A stretch of 64,000 nt of DNA from M0108 sp937862735. Lineage in GTDB: Bacteria > Pseudomonadota > Gammaproteobacteria > Chromatiales > Chromatiaceae. The notes beneath the pieces were generated by a model, which saw only the letters and a list, made by a program, of their open reading frames with translations, made no database searches and had not been told where the DNA came from. Shown here piece by piece: positions 1 through 8,472 of this stretch. The position numbers and the translations under genes were made by a program. Numbering within the stretch: the stretch's first letter is position 1; each line of letters starts with the position of its first letter. The DNA lies in assembly GCA_937862735.1 (NCBI GenBank), contig CALMDH010000330.1:62001-126000 (forward strand). Reading direction: 5' to 3'.

Positions 1-297
1 GGCAAGGGACAGCTCACCTTTCGCGGTCAGACCCATGACTTCAAGATCAACGGCATCAGCGCCGGCGCGAACTTCGGCGCTTCCAAGGTCTCCGCGGTGG
101 GTGAGGTGTACGACCTGAAAAAGCTGGCGGACTTCCCGGGTACCTACGTCCAGTTGGAAGGCGGCATCACCCTCGCCGGCGGCGTGGGCGGCACGGTCCT
201 CAAGAACCAGAACGGGGTCATCATGCGCCTCCAGTCCACCTCTCAGGGCTTGCAGTTCAACCTGAGCTCGAGTGGCGTCACCGTCAAAATGAACTGA
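1..297 (+). CDS. C-terminal part of a secreted-type hypothetical protein (5' truncated by the window)
   Basis: An open frame runs from the first base to a TGA at 295-297 and gives 98 residues with no start inside the window. The sequence is rich in Gly, Val, Ser and Thr with alternating polar and hydrophobic residues, for example TLAGGVGGTVL and GLQFNLSSSGV, ending in VKMN. This fits a beta-rich exported or outer-surface protein. There is no catalytic motif and I do not recognise the family. The reading frame is convincing because codon third positions are GC-rich like the neighbours. Function is unknown. Confidence 0.6.
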   Translation, partial: GKGQLTFRGQTHDFKINGISAGANFGASKVSAVGEVYDLKKLADFPGTYVQLEGGITLAGGVGGTVLKNQNGVIMRLQSTSQGLQFNLSSSGVTVKMN

Positions 298-386
298 TCC
301 CGCCCATCCCGTCACCAGCCCCGGCAGGTTGCGGCCGGTCCCGTCCAGGTGACCCGGCCATCACCCTGTCCCCGGTTTAGCCAGAC

Positions 387-501
387 GTAATTGTTCACAC
401 CCCCATGCTGCCTGGGGTGGCATAGCTATTTTAAGCCCCTGATTCTCCTACTCCCTCCCCCCCAATCGGGGAGGGTTGGGTAGAGGGGGCTGAACGGTTA
501 C
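387..501 (+). repeat. MITE-like intergenic repeat A, copy 1
   Basis: This non-coding stretch ends in CTGAACGGTTAC (490-501) and begins with the related inverse GTAATTGTTCAC (387-398). Inside is a GC-rich inverted core, CTCCCTCCCCCC then GGGGAGGGTTGGG. The same arrangement recurs at 15577-15677, 34163-34227 (opposite strand) and 34434-34471. It lies between two same-strand genes and holds no open frame. Confidence 0.6.
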
Positions 502-534
502 CCCCAGACCAGCCCGCCGCCCACGACCACACCG

Positions 535-1698
535 ATGCCACAAGCCCCCGCTTCACCCGATCCGAGCCCGGCCCCCCTGGACCACGACCGCAACGCCGTG
601 AACCGGGCGGTGGAAATCGCCATCCGCATCAGTCTGCTCGCCCTGTGGGTCGCTCTGTGCTTCGCCATCATGCAGCCCTTTCTGGTACCAATCGCCTGGG
701 GGGTCATCATCACCGTGGCGGTCCATCCCGCCTACGTGGCCCTGCTGCGGCAGGTCGGCAACCGCCGGGTCCTGGCCTCCTCCCTCTTCATCCTCATCGC
801 CCTGCTGGTGCTGATCCTGCCGATCTATCTGCTGAGCGAGACCCTGGTCCAGGGTGCGGAGAGTCTGGCCCATGGCTTCGAGGGCGGCCGCTGGACCATC
901 CCGCCCGCCCCCGACCTCAGTTACATCCCCCTGATCGGGACCGATATCCAGGACCTCTGGCACACCGCCTCTCACAACATCGAGGAGGCCCTGCGCCAGA
1001 TCGAACCCCAGTTGCGCCTGGTCGGTCAATGGGTGCTGGGATTCGCCCGGGACGCCGGCATCGGCATCCTCCACTTCATCCTCGCCATCTTCATCGCCGG
1101 GGTGATGCTGGCCAAGAGCGAGGTGGCTGGAAACGTGGCCCATGGCATCGCCCACCGCCTGGCGGGACCCCACGGATCCCGCTTCGCCGAGTTGGCCATC
1201 GCCGTGGTCCGCAGCGTCTCCCGCGGCATCCTGGGGGTGGCGATGATCCAGGCCACCCTGGCCGGCCTCGGCATGCTGGCCGCCGGCCTGCCCGCGGCGG
1301 GACTCTGGGCCCTGGTCGCCCTGCTGCTCAGTACCATTCAACTGGGCGTGTTCCCGGTCATGCTGCCGGCGGCCATTTATCTCTTTTATACCGCCAGCAC
1401 CACCACCGCGGTCCTCTTCCTGATCTGGACCTTGTTCGTCGGCGCCATCGACAACGTCCTCAAACCCCTGCTGCTCGGCCGGGGCATCTCGGTCCCCATG
1501 CTGGTCATCTTCGTCGGCGCGATTGGCGGCTTCATCGGCCAAGGCATCATCGGTCTTTTCCTCGGCGCCGTGGTCCTGGCCCTGGGCTACGAACTGCTCC
1601 TGGCCTGGCTGGGCGAGATGACCTCCCCGACGGCGGAGCCCGGCACCCCGCCCCCGGGGGAGGCGTCGCCACCCGCCCCTGGAAAAAGCGAACATTGA
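535..1698 (+). CDS. AI-2E family transporter (PerM/YdiK type permease)
   Basis: The product is a 387-residue polytopic inner-membrane protein. After a short polar N-terminus (MPQAPASPD) come hydrophobic segments near residues 27-75 and 80-100, a soluble loop around 105-170, and a cluster of helices from 175 to 365, ending in a Pro-rich hydrophilic tail. The order, length and the motif NVLKPLLLGRG near residue 305 match the AI-2E/UPF0118 permeases. Members of that family export small molecules such as autoinducer-2 or act in cation/proton antiport, so the substrate cannot be called. The ATG at 535 is the first start after the repeat; no strong ribosome site is visible. Confidence 0.85.
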   Translation: MPQAPASPDPSPAPLDHDRNAVNRAVEIAIRISLLALWVALCFAIMQPFLVPIAWGVIITVAVHPAYVALLRQVGNRRVLASSLFILIALLVLILPIYLLSETLVQGAESLAHGFEGGRWTIPPAPDLSYIPLIGTDIQDLWHTASHNIEEALRQIEPQLRLVGQWVLGFARDAGIGILHFILAIFIAGVMLAKSEVAGNVAHGIAHRLAGPHGSRFAELAIAVVRSVSRGILGVAMIQATLAGLGMLAAGLPAAGLWALVALLLSTIQLGVFPVMLPAAIYLFYTASTTTAVLFLIWTLFVGAIDNVLKPLLLGRGISVPMLVIFVGAIGGFIGQGIIGLFLGAVVLALGYELLLAWLGEMTSPTAEPGTPPPGEASPPAPGKSEH

Positions 1699-1822
1699 GT
1701 GGCGATGGGTATAAACTCAAAGCAGGGAGCCGTTGGCGCCCCCACCATGGGGCCAGGCCGGGTCCCAACCACCGCGCGCCCCGTGCCCGTGGGTCGCGCC
1801 CTTTAGGAGCAGGAGGAACATC

Positions 1823-2257
1823 ATGGCCATCTGGGTATTAGCCGCCGATAACAGCCGCGCCCGCTTCTTCACCGCCGAAAAACCCGTCAGCCCCCTCACC
1901 GAGACCAGGGACCTCACCTTTCCCGAGGCGCGGCTGCACGAGGGCGATCTGGTATCCGACAAAACCGGTCGCGACCGCAACCCCAGCACCGGCAGCGCCC
2001 ATGGCGTCGGTGCCGATGCCTCCCACAAGCAGGACGGCGCCGATCGCTTCGCCCTGTCCGTCTGTGAAGAACTCGACGCCGCCCGTCTCGCCGGCAGCTT
2101 CAGCAAGCTCTATATCCTGGCCGCGCCGGCCTTTCTCGGCCTCTTGCGCAAGCATCAGTCCGATGGTCTGAAGCAGGCGATCGTGGCCGAATTCGACAAG
2201 AACCTGACGACCCAGGACCCGGCGGCCATCCGCAAGCACCTGCCTGAATATCTCTAG
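1823..2257 (+). CDS. Host attachment family protein
   Basis: The 144-residue protein begins MAIWVLAADNSRARFF and matches the 'protein required for attachment to host cells' family, which has an N-terminal beta strand followed by a D-x-x-R-A-R-F pattern, a GADxxHKQ segment in the middle (residues 67-74), and a C-terminal FLGLLRKH / HLPEYL region. The biochemical role is not established; the fold resembles eRF1/Rossmann-like domains. The start at 1823 is set by AGGAGGAACATC directly upstream, so in-frame ATGs further upstream (from 1733) are rejected. It lies between the permease and the LonB-like gene on the same strand. Confidence 0.85.
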   Translation: MAIWVLAADNSRARFFTAEKPVSPLTETRDLTFPEARLHEGDLVSDKTGRDRNPSTGSAHGVGADASHKQDGADRFALSVCEELDAARLAGSFSKLYILAAPAFLGLLRKHQSDGLKQAIVAEFDKNLTTQDPAAIRKHLPEYL

Positions 2258-2329
2258 GCTCGCGCGGGATCAGCCCAGCCCCGGGCCCCACCCCGCCCAC
2301 CGGGACGGGGCCCGGAAGGATGAGAGACC

Positions 2330-4888
2330 ATGGAACCGAGTGTGCCCCTGACGGCAGCCGATCTCTACCACCCCTGCAACCTTTCCAGCCTCGACTTCGT
2401 CGATACCAGCGAACTGGAGCCCCTACCCCCGGGCCTGGGTCAGGAGCGGGCGTTGGAGGCCATTGACCTCGGCATCAGTCTCCCCCACCGGGGCTATAAC
2501 CTCTACCTGATGGGCTCCGCCGGCCTCGGCAAGCATGCCCTGATCGAGGGCGTCCTGGCCCAGCGCCGCCGCGAATCCCCCGCCCCCGACGACTGGTGCT
2601 ACGTCGCCGACTTCAACAACCCCCAACGCCCCAACGCCCTGCGCCTGCCACCGGGGCGTGGTCGTCACCTGCGCGCCGACCTGCGCCAACTGGTGGAGGA
2701 CCTGCTCAACGCCGTCCCCGCCGCCTTTCAGGGCGAGGACTACGGCCATCGCGCCGAGGAGATCCAGAAGGAATTCAAGGCCCGGGAAGAGGAGGCCGCC
2801 AGCGCCATCGGTCGCAAGGCCAAGGACAAGAGCATCGCCCTCATCCACACCCCCACCGGCTACACCCTGGCGCCGGTGCGCGAGGGCCACATCATGGCCC
2901 CGGACGACTTCAACGCCCTGCCCGAGGAGGAACGGGAACAGATTGGTGAGGTCATCGAGGAGTTGCGCGAGGACCTGCAACAGACCCTGAGCCAGGTCCC
3001 CCTGTGGCAGAAGGAGATGCGCGGACGCTTCAAGGTCCTCAATCAGGAAACCATGGAGCGGACGGTGAGCACCCTCATGGCCCAGCTCGCCGCCGACTAT
3101 GCCGACCTGCCGGCGATCCAGGACTACCTGGCCGCGGTGCGCAAGGACATGATCGAGAACGGCGAACTGTTCCGCCAGGGCGAGAGCGAGGACAGCCACA
3201 CCCCCAACCCCGACGATCCGCCCTTCACCCGCTTCCGGGTCAACCTGCTGGTGGACAACGCCGAGTTGCACGGCGCCCCGGTCATCCACGAGGACAATCC
3301 CAGCTATCTCAATTTGATCGGGCGCATCGAGCACATCGCCCGCATGGGCACCCTCTCCACCGACTTCACCCTGATCAAGGCCGGGGCCCTGCACCGCGCC
3401 AACGGCGGCTACCTGATCCTCGACGCCCTGCGCCTGCTAACCAACCCCTTCGCCTGGGACTGCCTCAAACGGGTGCTGCGCGCCGGTGAGATCCGCATCG
3501 AGTCCCTGGAGCGGGTCCTGAGCCTGGCCGGAACCACTTCCCTGGAGCCCGAGCCCATCCCGCTGGAGGTCAAGGTGATCCTGGTGGGTGAGCGCCTGCT
3601 TTACTACCTGCTGGACGCCTACGATCCCGACTTCGCCCAGCTCTTCAAGATCGCCGCCGACTTCGCCGAGGACCTGCCACGACAGTTGAATCAAGTCAAT
3701 AACGGCAGCCTGGCGGTTATCAGCGGGCGGATGCACCAGGCGCATCATTGGGAGCCTGAGGACCAGCCGCTAATCCCGAACACAGAGGGGCCGGAAGGGG
3801 AAGACCGGACCAAACGAGGGGTCCTGCTTGCGCCAGAGACGCACCAGAGCCAGGACCCGCTCTACGCCCGCCTCATCGCCACCCTGCAACGCCAGGAGCG
3901 CCTGCTACCCCTGAGCCGTGCTGCCGTGGGCCGGGTCATCGAGCAGGCGGCGCGCCGGGCGGCGGACGGCGAGCGTCTCTCCATCCACCTCGGCGGTGTC
4001 CTCGACCTGTTGCGCGAGGCCGACCACCTGGCCCGCCGCGAGCGCCTGGAACGGATCGACACCTGCCAGATCGAGGGCGCCATCGCCGCCCGCCGCCGGC
4101 GCCTGGGGCAAATGCGCGAGCGTATCCAGGAGGAGATCCTGCGCGGCACCCTCTTCATCGACACCCAGGGCGTCCAGCTCGGTCAGGTCAACGGTCTCTC
4201 CGTCATGGCCCTGGGGGACCAGGCCTTCGGCACCCCCACCCGCATCAGCGCCACCGCCCGCCTCGGCCATGGCGAGGTGGTCGACATCCAGCGCGAGGTG
4301 GAACAGGCCGGGCCCATCCACTCCAAGGGCGTCCTCATCCTCTCCGCCTACCTGGGCCGCCGCTACGCCCGCTTTCAGCCCCTGTGCCTGTCCGCCAGCC
4401 TAGTCTTCGAGCAGACCTATGGCCCGGTGGAGGGTGACAGCGCCTCGGTGGCGGAGTTGTGCGCCCTGCTGTCCGCCATCGGCGACATCCCCCTCAAGCA
4501 AGCCCTGGCCATCACCGGCTCGGTCAATCAGCACGGCGAGGTCCAGGCCATCGGTGGCGTCAACGAGAAGATCGAGGGCTTCTTCGACATCTGCCAGGCC
4601 CGGGGTCTGACCGGCGCCGAGGGGGTCATCATCCCCCACGCCAACCGCAAGCACCTGATGCTGAACCAGGCGATACGCGAGGCCGTGGCCCGGGGAGACT
4701 TCCAGATCCACGCCGTCGCCCACGTCGACCAGGCCCTGGAACTCCTCACCGGTCTGCCCGCCGGCCAGCCGGACAAGGATGGCCTCTATCCCCCCGCCAG
4801 CATCAACGGCCAGATCCAGGAGCGCCTGGCCACCTTCTTCGCCGTCCGCCAGCAGATCAATCAGGCCAAGGGGGAAGAGGCGGATTGA
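2330..4888 (+). CDS. LonB-like ATP-dependent protease (AAA + Lon S16 protease domains)
   Basis: The 852-residue protein has a P-loop near the N-terminus (GSAGLGK, Lys68), a long helical insertion (residues about 130-260) and a C-terminal Lon protease domain. The Ser-Lys dyad is visible as Ser704 in GDSAS and Lys747 in GGVNEK. The 43-residue spacing equals that of E. coli Lon Ser679/Lys722. Similar proteins (E. coli YcbZ/LonH type) degrade proteins in the cytoplasm and are often stress-linked. Residues about 452-508, between FAEDLPR and LYARLIATL, form a polar Glu/Pro/His-rich insertion not expected in the family. The gene is convergent with the toxin gene, and a hairpin lies over both stop codons. 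Confidence 0.9.
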   Translation: MEPSVPLTAADLYHPCNLSSLDFVDTSELEPLPPGLGQERALEAIDLGISLPHRGYNLYLMGSAGLGKHALIEGVLAQRRRESPAPDDWCYVADFNNPQRPNALRLPPGRGRHLRADLRQLVEDLLNAVPAAFQGEDYGHRAEEIQKEFKAREEEAASAIGRKAKDKSIALIHTPTGYTLAPVREGHIMAPDDFNALPEEEREQIGEVIEELREDLQQTLSQVPLWQKEMRGRFKVLNQETMERTVSTLMAQLAADYADLPAIQDYLAAVRKDMIENGELFRQGESEDSHTPNPDDPPFTRFRVNLLVDNAELHGAPVIHEDNPSYLNLIGRIEHIARMGTLSTDFTLIKAGALHRANGGYLILDALRLLTNPFAWDCLKRVLRAGEIRIESLERVLSLAGTTSLEPEPIPLEVKVILVGERLLYYLLDAYDPDFAQLFKIAADFAEDLPRQLNQVNNGSLAVISGRMHQAHHWEPEDQPLIPNTEGPEGEDRTKRGVLLAPETHQSQDPLYARLIATLQRQERLLPLSRAAVGRVIEQAARRAADGERLSIHLGGVLDLLREADHLARRERLERIDTCQIEGAIAARRRRLGQMRERIQEEILRGTLFIDTQGVQLGQVNGLSVMALGDQAFGTPTRISATARLGHGEVVDIQREVEQAGPIHSKGVLILSAYLGRRYARFQPLCLSASLVFEQTYGPVEGDSASVAELCALLSAIGDIPLKQALAITGSVNQHGEVQAIGGVNEKIEGFFDICQARGLTGAEGVIIPHANRKHLMLNQAIREAVARGDFQIHAVAHVDQALELLTGLPAGQPDKDGLYPPASINGQIQERLATFFAVRQQINQAKGEEAD

Positions 4889-4904
4889 GGCGAATCCTCA
4901 ATCC
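4882..4904. terminator. Hairpin shared by two convergent genes
   Basis: GGATTGAGG (4882-4890), a five-base loop, and CCTCAATCC (4896-4904) form a perfect 9-bp stem that covers the stop codons of the LonB-like gene (+) and the acetyltransferase gene (-). There is no long T-tract, so it may act as a bidirectional terminator or 3'-end protector. Confidence 0.5.
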
Positions 4905-5407
4905 AGGTCGCCCTCCACCAGCCTTTTGATCGTGCGGATCGGCAGGTAGAGTTTCAGCCCATCATCGGTCAGGGGGATAAACCCGAAGCGGCGATAAAAC
5001 GCTACGGCTTCCGGTTTACTGTTCACGATGACGCATTGCACGCCGATGGTATCGGCGGCGCGCAGGGCTTGCCGGAGGGCGTGGATCAGCAGATGGGAGC
5101 CGATGCGCAGGCCGGATTCCCGCGCTCGTCGGTCGCTCGCCAGGCGTCCGATCAGCACGGCGGGTACCGGGTATCTTGGCAAGCGGCGGGCAAGGCTTTC
5201 AGGCAATTCCCCGTGGCTAAGGGAAGCCGCCGAGAGAGTGTAATAGCCCAGCACCTTGCCATCGCTCGCCTCCGTGACGTACACCTGCGCCAGATGGTGG
5301 CGTTGACTCTGGCTTGCGTATCGCCGCAGGTAGTCGTCCAGCGCGGCGTGGCCACAGTCAAAGCCCCCTCGTTCATGGCGGCGGGGGTCGAAGGGGACGA
5401 TCCTCAC
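4898..5407 (-). CDS. GNAT-family acetyltransferase toxin (TacT/AtaT-like)
   Basis: This 169-residue GNAT protein starts with a family-typical FDCGHAALDDYLRRYA segment (residues 16-31). It has the beta4 strand and acetyl-CoA loop at GRLASDRRARESGLRIGSHLL and ends with the FYRRFGF motif near residue 139. Toxins of this group acetylate charged aminoacyl-tRNA and stop translation. The gene overlaps the DUF1778 gene by four bases (ATGA), the standard arrangement of antitoxin first and toxin second. The tRNA target cannot be told from sequence. The pair is chromosomal, next to housekeeping genes, with no visible mobile-element border. Confidence 0.88.
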   Translation of the reverse strand: MRIVPFDPRRHERGGFDCGHAALDDYLRRYASQSQRHHLAQVYVTEASDGKVLGYYTLSAASLSHGELPESLARRLPRYPVPAVLIGRLASDRRARESGLRIGSHLLIHALRQALRAADTIGVQCVIVNSKPEAVAFYRRFGFIPLTDDGLKLYLPIRTIKRLVEGDLD

Positions 5408-5676
5408 TCCGGTTCCATGTCCCGGTAGTCGCGCCAGGCGACTTTTAGAACGTCATTCGGTTCGGGGGGGGCGTTCAGCGTGGCTACGAACCGCTGCCAC
5501 TCCCCGGCATTCAGCGAGAAGTGCTGATGACTGCTGAGAATCTCCCGCGCCTTGTCCAGGGCGGCGTTCAGCACCAGGCCGGTTAGGCTGTTGCCGCTGA
5601 TCTCAGCCGCCTGCAGCAGCAGGTGTTTGGCGTTGGCAGGCAGGCGAATGTCGAATCGCTCCATGGCTTCGGGCAT
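5404..5676 (-). CDS. DUF1778 ribbon-helix-helix antitoxin (TacA-like)
   Basis: The 90-residue product begins MPEAMERFDIRLPANAK. The beta strand RFDIRLP followed by two helices is the ribbon-helix-helix DNA-binding half, and the acidic, aromatic C-terminus (AWRDYRDMEPE) is the likely toxin-binding tail. I chose the ATG at 5674-5676 because GGAG lies six bases upstream. Two earlier in-frame ATGs (5688 and 5715) lie in the operator and promoter. The pair is probably autoregulated through the inverted repeat at 5688-5704. Confidence 0.88.
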   Translation of the reverse strand: MPEAMERFDIRLPANAKHLLLQAAEISGNSLTGLVLNAALDKAREILSSHQHFSLNAGEWQRFVATLNAPPEPNDVLKVAWRDYRDMEPE

Positions 5677-5687
5677 GTTGGGCTCCA

Positions 5688-5735
5688 TACGGTTTATGTC
5701 CGTACAAGTATACATGCTGGAGCGCTCGATTCCAA
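5688..5735 (-). promoter_or_regulatory. Toxin-antitoxin promoter and operator
   Basis: On the minus strand, TTGGAA (5735-5730) and TATACT (5712-5707) are separated by exactly 17 bases and form a near-consensus sigma-70 promoter. TACGG (7 bases) CCGTA, a perfect inverted repeat at 5704-5688, lies across the expected transcription start. It is a good candidate operator for the DUF1778 protein. Transcription would begin near 5700, after the upstream ATG at 5715, which supports the downstream start. Confidence 0.65.
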
Positions 5736-5940
5736 TTCAGGCCAGGCGCGAGAAGATGCTTATCCACTCGGCTGGCCAGCGCGCCGACTTCCCCGCATAG
5801 GGCAGGTAAAGAAAAGATGCGATGGCATCGCACCTTTTTGGTAAGCGCGATAGAAGTACCGAATCAGAATCAGGTTGCTACGGCTAAACCCCTTTTTTTG
5901 ATGTTACTAATGGACCTTGCCGAAGGTGCAGCGCTGTATC

Positions 5941-8250
5941 CTAACGCGGCCGCCGCACGGCCATGACATCCGGGATCATACGCAGCCGGTTGATGAGATG
6001 CTCAAGCTGGTCCATGTCGTGGACCTCGGCGGTGAAGCGCATGGTGGCGCGGTCGGTGGTGCGGTCGGTGCTGGTGTTGACACCGAGGAGGGTGATGTCG
6101 GCGTCGGAGAAGACGGCGGAGATGTCGCGCAGCAGGCCCTTGCGGTCGGCGGCGACCAGGAGGATGTCGACGGGATAGGCGGCTTGGGTCCCGGCCAGGC
6201 TTCCGGATTGAGTCCCGGCCTGGGCCCCGCCTGGGGTCCCACCTTTAGCCAGGTCCCGCGCCCAGGACACCTCCATCAGCCGGGCGGGCTCGGCGGCGGC
6301 CAGTTGGCGCAGGTTCTCGCAATCGCGGCGGTGGATGGTCAGGCCCCGGCCACGGGTGATGTAGCCGCGGATGGGGTCCCCCGGCACCGGCTTGCAGCAG
6401 TGGCCGAAGTGGGACATGAGATCGTCGATGCCCGCCACCACCACCTCCGGGCGCCCCCGACCCGCGGGCGGGGCGCGGCGCCGCCGCTCGCGCTTGCGGC
6501 TGACGAGGTCCTCCGGGACCAGTTCCTCCCGCTCCCTCTCCGCCGGGGCGGTCAGTTCACCAATCTGGCGGGCGACCTGACCCACCGCCACGTCGCCGCG
6601 GCCGATGGCGGCCAGCAGGTCCTCGCCCTTGAGGAAGTTGTAGCGCTGGGCGATAGGTTCCAGGGGCTGAAGGCGGATCTCGATGCCCAGGCGCGTCAGT
6701 TCCTTGTCCAGCAGGGCGCGGCCTTCCGCCAGGTAGCGGTCGAAGTCCTGCTGCTTGAACCACTGGCGCACCCGGTTGCGCGCCCTGGCGGTCATCAGGT
6801 AACCCTGATGGACGCTCAGCCAGTCGCGGCTGGGGGTGGCGTTCTTCTGGGTGATGATCTCGACGGTCTGGCCGCTGCGCAGGGTCTGGTTGAGGGGGAC
6901 GATGCGGCCATCGACCTTGGCCCCCCGGCAGCGGTTACCAATCTCGGAGTGGATGGCGTAGGCGAAGTCCAGGGGGGTGGCGCCGCGTGGCAGGTCGATG
7001 ACCTTGGCCTGGGGGGTCAGGACATAGATGTGGGCCGGCTCGAACTCGGTCTTGAAGCGCTCCAGGAAGTCGGCGTCGTCCTCGCCCTCGTTGAGCAGCT
7101 CCATCCATTGGCGCATCCACACCAGGCGGCGCTGGAAGGCGTCGTCCGAGCCCTTGCTCTCCTTGTAGGCCCAGTGGGCGGCGACGCCCAGCTCGGCGTG
7201 GCGGTGCATGTCCCAGGTGCGGATCTGCACCTCCAGGGGCTTGTCCTCGGGTCCCACCACGGCGGTGTGCAGGGACTGGTACAGGTTGCCCTTGGGGGTG
7301 GCGATGTAGTCGTCGAACTCCTTGGGGATGTGGCGCCAGAGGCCATGGACCAGGCCCAGGGCGGCGTAGCAATCGGCCACCGTATCGACCAGGATGCGCA
7401 CCGCGCGCAGGTCGAAGATCTGCTCGATGTCCACGCCCTTGCGCTGCATCTTGCGCCAGATGCTGTGGATGTGCTTGGGGCGGCCGGTGATCTCGGCCTT
7501 GACTCCGGCCTCGGCGAACTTGGCCTTGAGCAGGGCGATGACGTGGGCGATATAGGCCTCGCGCTCGGCACGCTTGTCGCCAAGGAGCTGGGCGATACGG
7601 CGGTAGGCCTCCGGCTCCAGGAAGCGCAGGGCCAAGTCCTCCAGTTCCCACTTGATCTGCCAGACGCCCAGACGGTTGGCCAGGGGGGCGTGGAGGCGCC
7701 GGGTATCGCTGGCGAGCTTGCGCTGCCGGGCCTCGTCCAGGCCCTTCATGCATCGCATGAGATGCAGGCGCTCCGCCAGCACCACCAGCACCACGCGCAC
7801 GTCCTCGGCAATGCCGAGCAGGAGGCGACGCAGGTTTTCCTCGTGACGCTCCTGGGCCTTGCCGGCGATGACCGCCTCGACGTTGGCGAGCTGACCGATC
7901 TGGCGCAGATCCCCGACCATGCGCGCGATCGCGGGGCCGAAGCGCCGGGCCAGTTCGTCCTGACTCAGCACGCCCCGTTCCAGACAACCGTTGAGCAGCG
8001 CGGCAATGAGGGTGTCGGCGTCCAGGCGCAGCCCCGCCAGGATATCGGCGGTGGCGAGGCGATAGCGGACTTGCGTCTCCCCCGTCTCCAGGGTCTGGCG
8101 GCCCCGGCAACCCAACAGCAGGTTGCAGGCGTCGCGCACCCGGACCCGGTCGGCCTCGGGATAGCGGTCGGAGAGGGCCGCCAGCCAGTGCTCGACCACC
8201 GCCGGATCGTCGGCCTGGTCGTCGGGGAGGTTGTAAACCGAGGTCACCAT
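5941..8250 (-). CDS. relA: GTP pyrophosphokinase RelA
   Basis: This is the long ribosome-associated alarmone synthetase, 769 residues from the ATG at 8250. The N-terminal HD region is degenerate: ALLNGCLERG stands where active hydrolases have HDxxED, so only synthesis of (p)ppGpp is expected. The synthetase domain has the RAVRILVDT strand and the YQSLHT motif. It is followed by a TGS domain (VYVLTPQ-like IYVLTPQAKVIDLPRG) and a C-terminal ACT domain ending MAVRRPR. An in-frame TTG at 8289 would add 13 residues; neither start has a clear ribosome site. spoT lies only 4 kb upstream on the same strand. Confidence 0.93.
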   Translation of the reverse strand: MVTSVYNLPDDQADDPAVVEHWLAALSDRYPEADRVRVRDACNLLLGCRGRQTLETGETQVRYRLATADILAGLRLDADTLIAALLNGCLERGVLSQDELARRFGPAIARMVGDLRQIGQLANVEAVIAGKAQERHEENLRRLLLGIAEDVRVVLVVLAERLHLMRCMKGLDEARQRKLASDTRRLHAPLANRLGVWQIKWELEDLALRFLEPEAYRRIAQLLGDKRAEREAYIAHVIALLKAKFAEAGVKAEITGRPKHIHSIWRKMQRKGVDIEQIFDLRAVRILVDTVADCYAALGLVHGLWRHIPKEFDDYIATPKGNLYQSLHTAVVGPEDKPLEVQIRTWDMHRHAELGVAAHWAYKESKGSDDAFQRRLVWMRQWMELLNEGEDDADFLERFKTEFEPAHIYVLTPQAKVIDLPRGATPLDFAYAIHSEIGNRCRGAKVDGRIVPLNQTLRSGQTVEIITQKNATPSRDWLSVHQGYLMTARARNRVRQWFKQQDFDRYLAEGRALLDKELTRLGIEIRLQPLEPIAQRYNFLKGEDLLAAIGRGDVAVGQVARQIGELTAPAEREREELVPEDLVSRKRERRRRAPPAGRGRPEVVVAGIDDLMSHFGHCCKPVPGDPIRGYITRGRGLTIHRRDCENLRQLAAAEPARLMEVSWARDLAKGGTPGGAQAGTQSGSLAGTQAAYPVDILLVAADRKGLLRDISAVFSDADITLLGVNTSTDRTTDRATMRFTAEVHDMDQLEHLINRLRMIPDVMAVRRPR

Positions 8251-8472
8251 TAGCAGAGAGTCAGCAGCCTGAGAATCGGTCGCGGGCAAGGTTTGGCCGG
8301 ATCTGGATCTTCACCAGGCACGTACACCTATCTTTTCAACGCGATGGCAAGTATTCATCCCTGTTGGTCCGTGTTGATCCGTGGCTCGGTTACCCAGTCT
8401 GCCGGGCGATGAGGGGCCGAGGTTATGATCCTGGCCCCTGCCCGCCGTCAACCTCGGAACCAGGATTGGCTA

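Noticed and set aside
1..297. EipA/DUF1134 family assignment of the first protein
   Set aside because: The recognisable motifs of that family do not match the visible sequence, so it is left unassigned.
5917..8253. Very long open frame on the + strand opposite relA, and similar ones opposite alaS (35106-37007), aas (50432-52165) and others
   Set aside because: They are antisense shadows in GC-rich DNA with the codon bias reversed, and they have no family motifs; the sense genes are certain.
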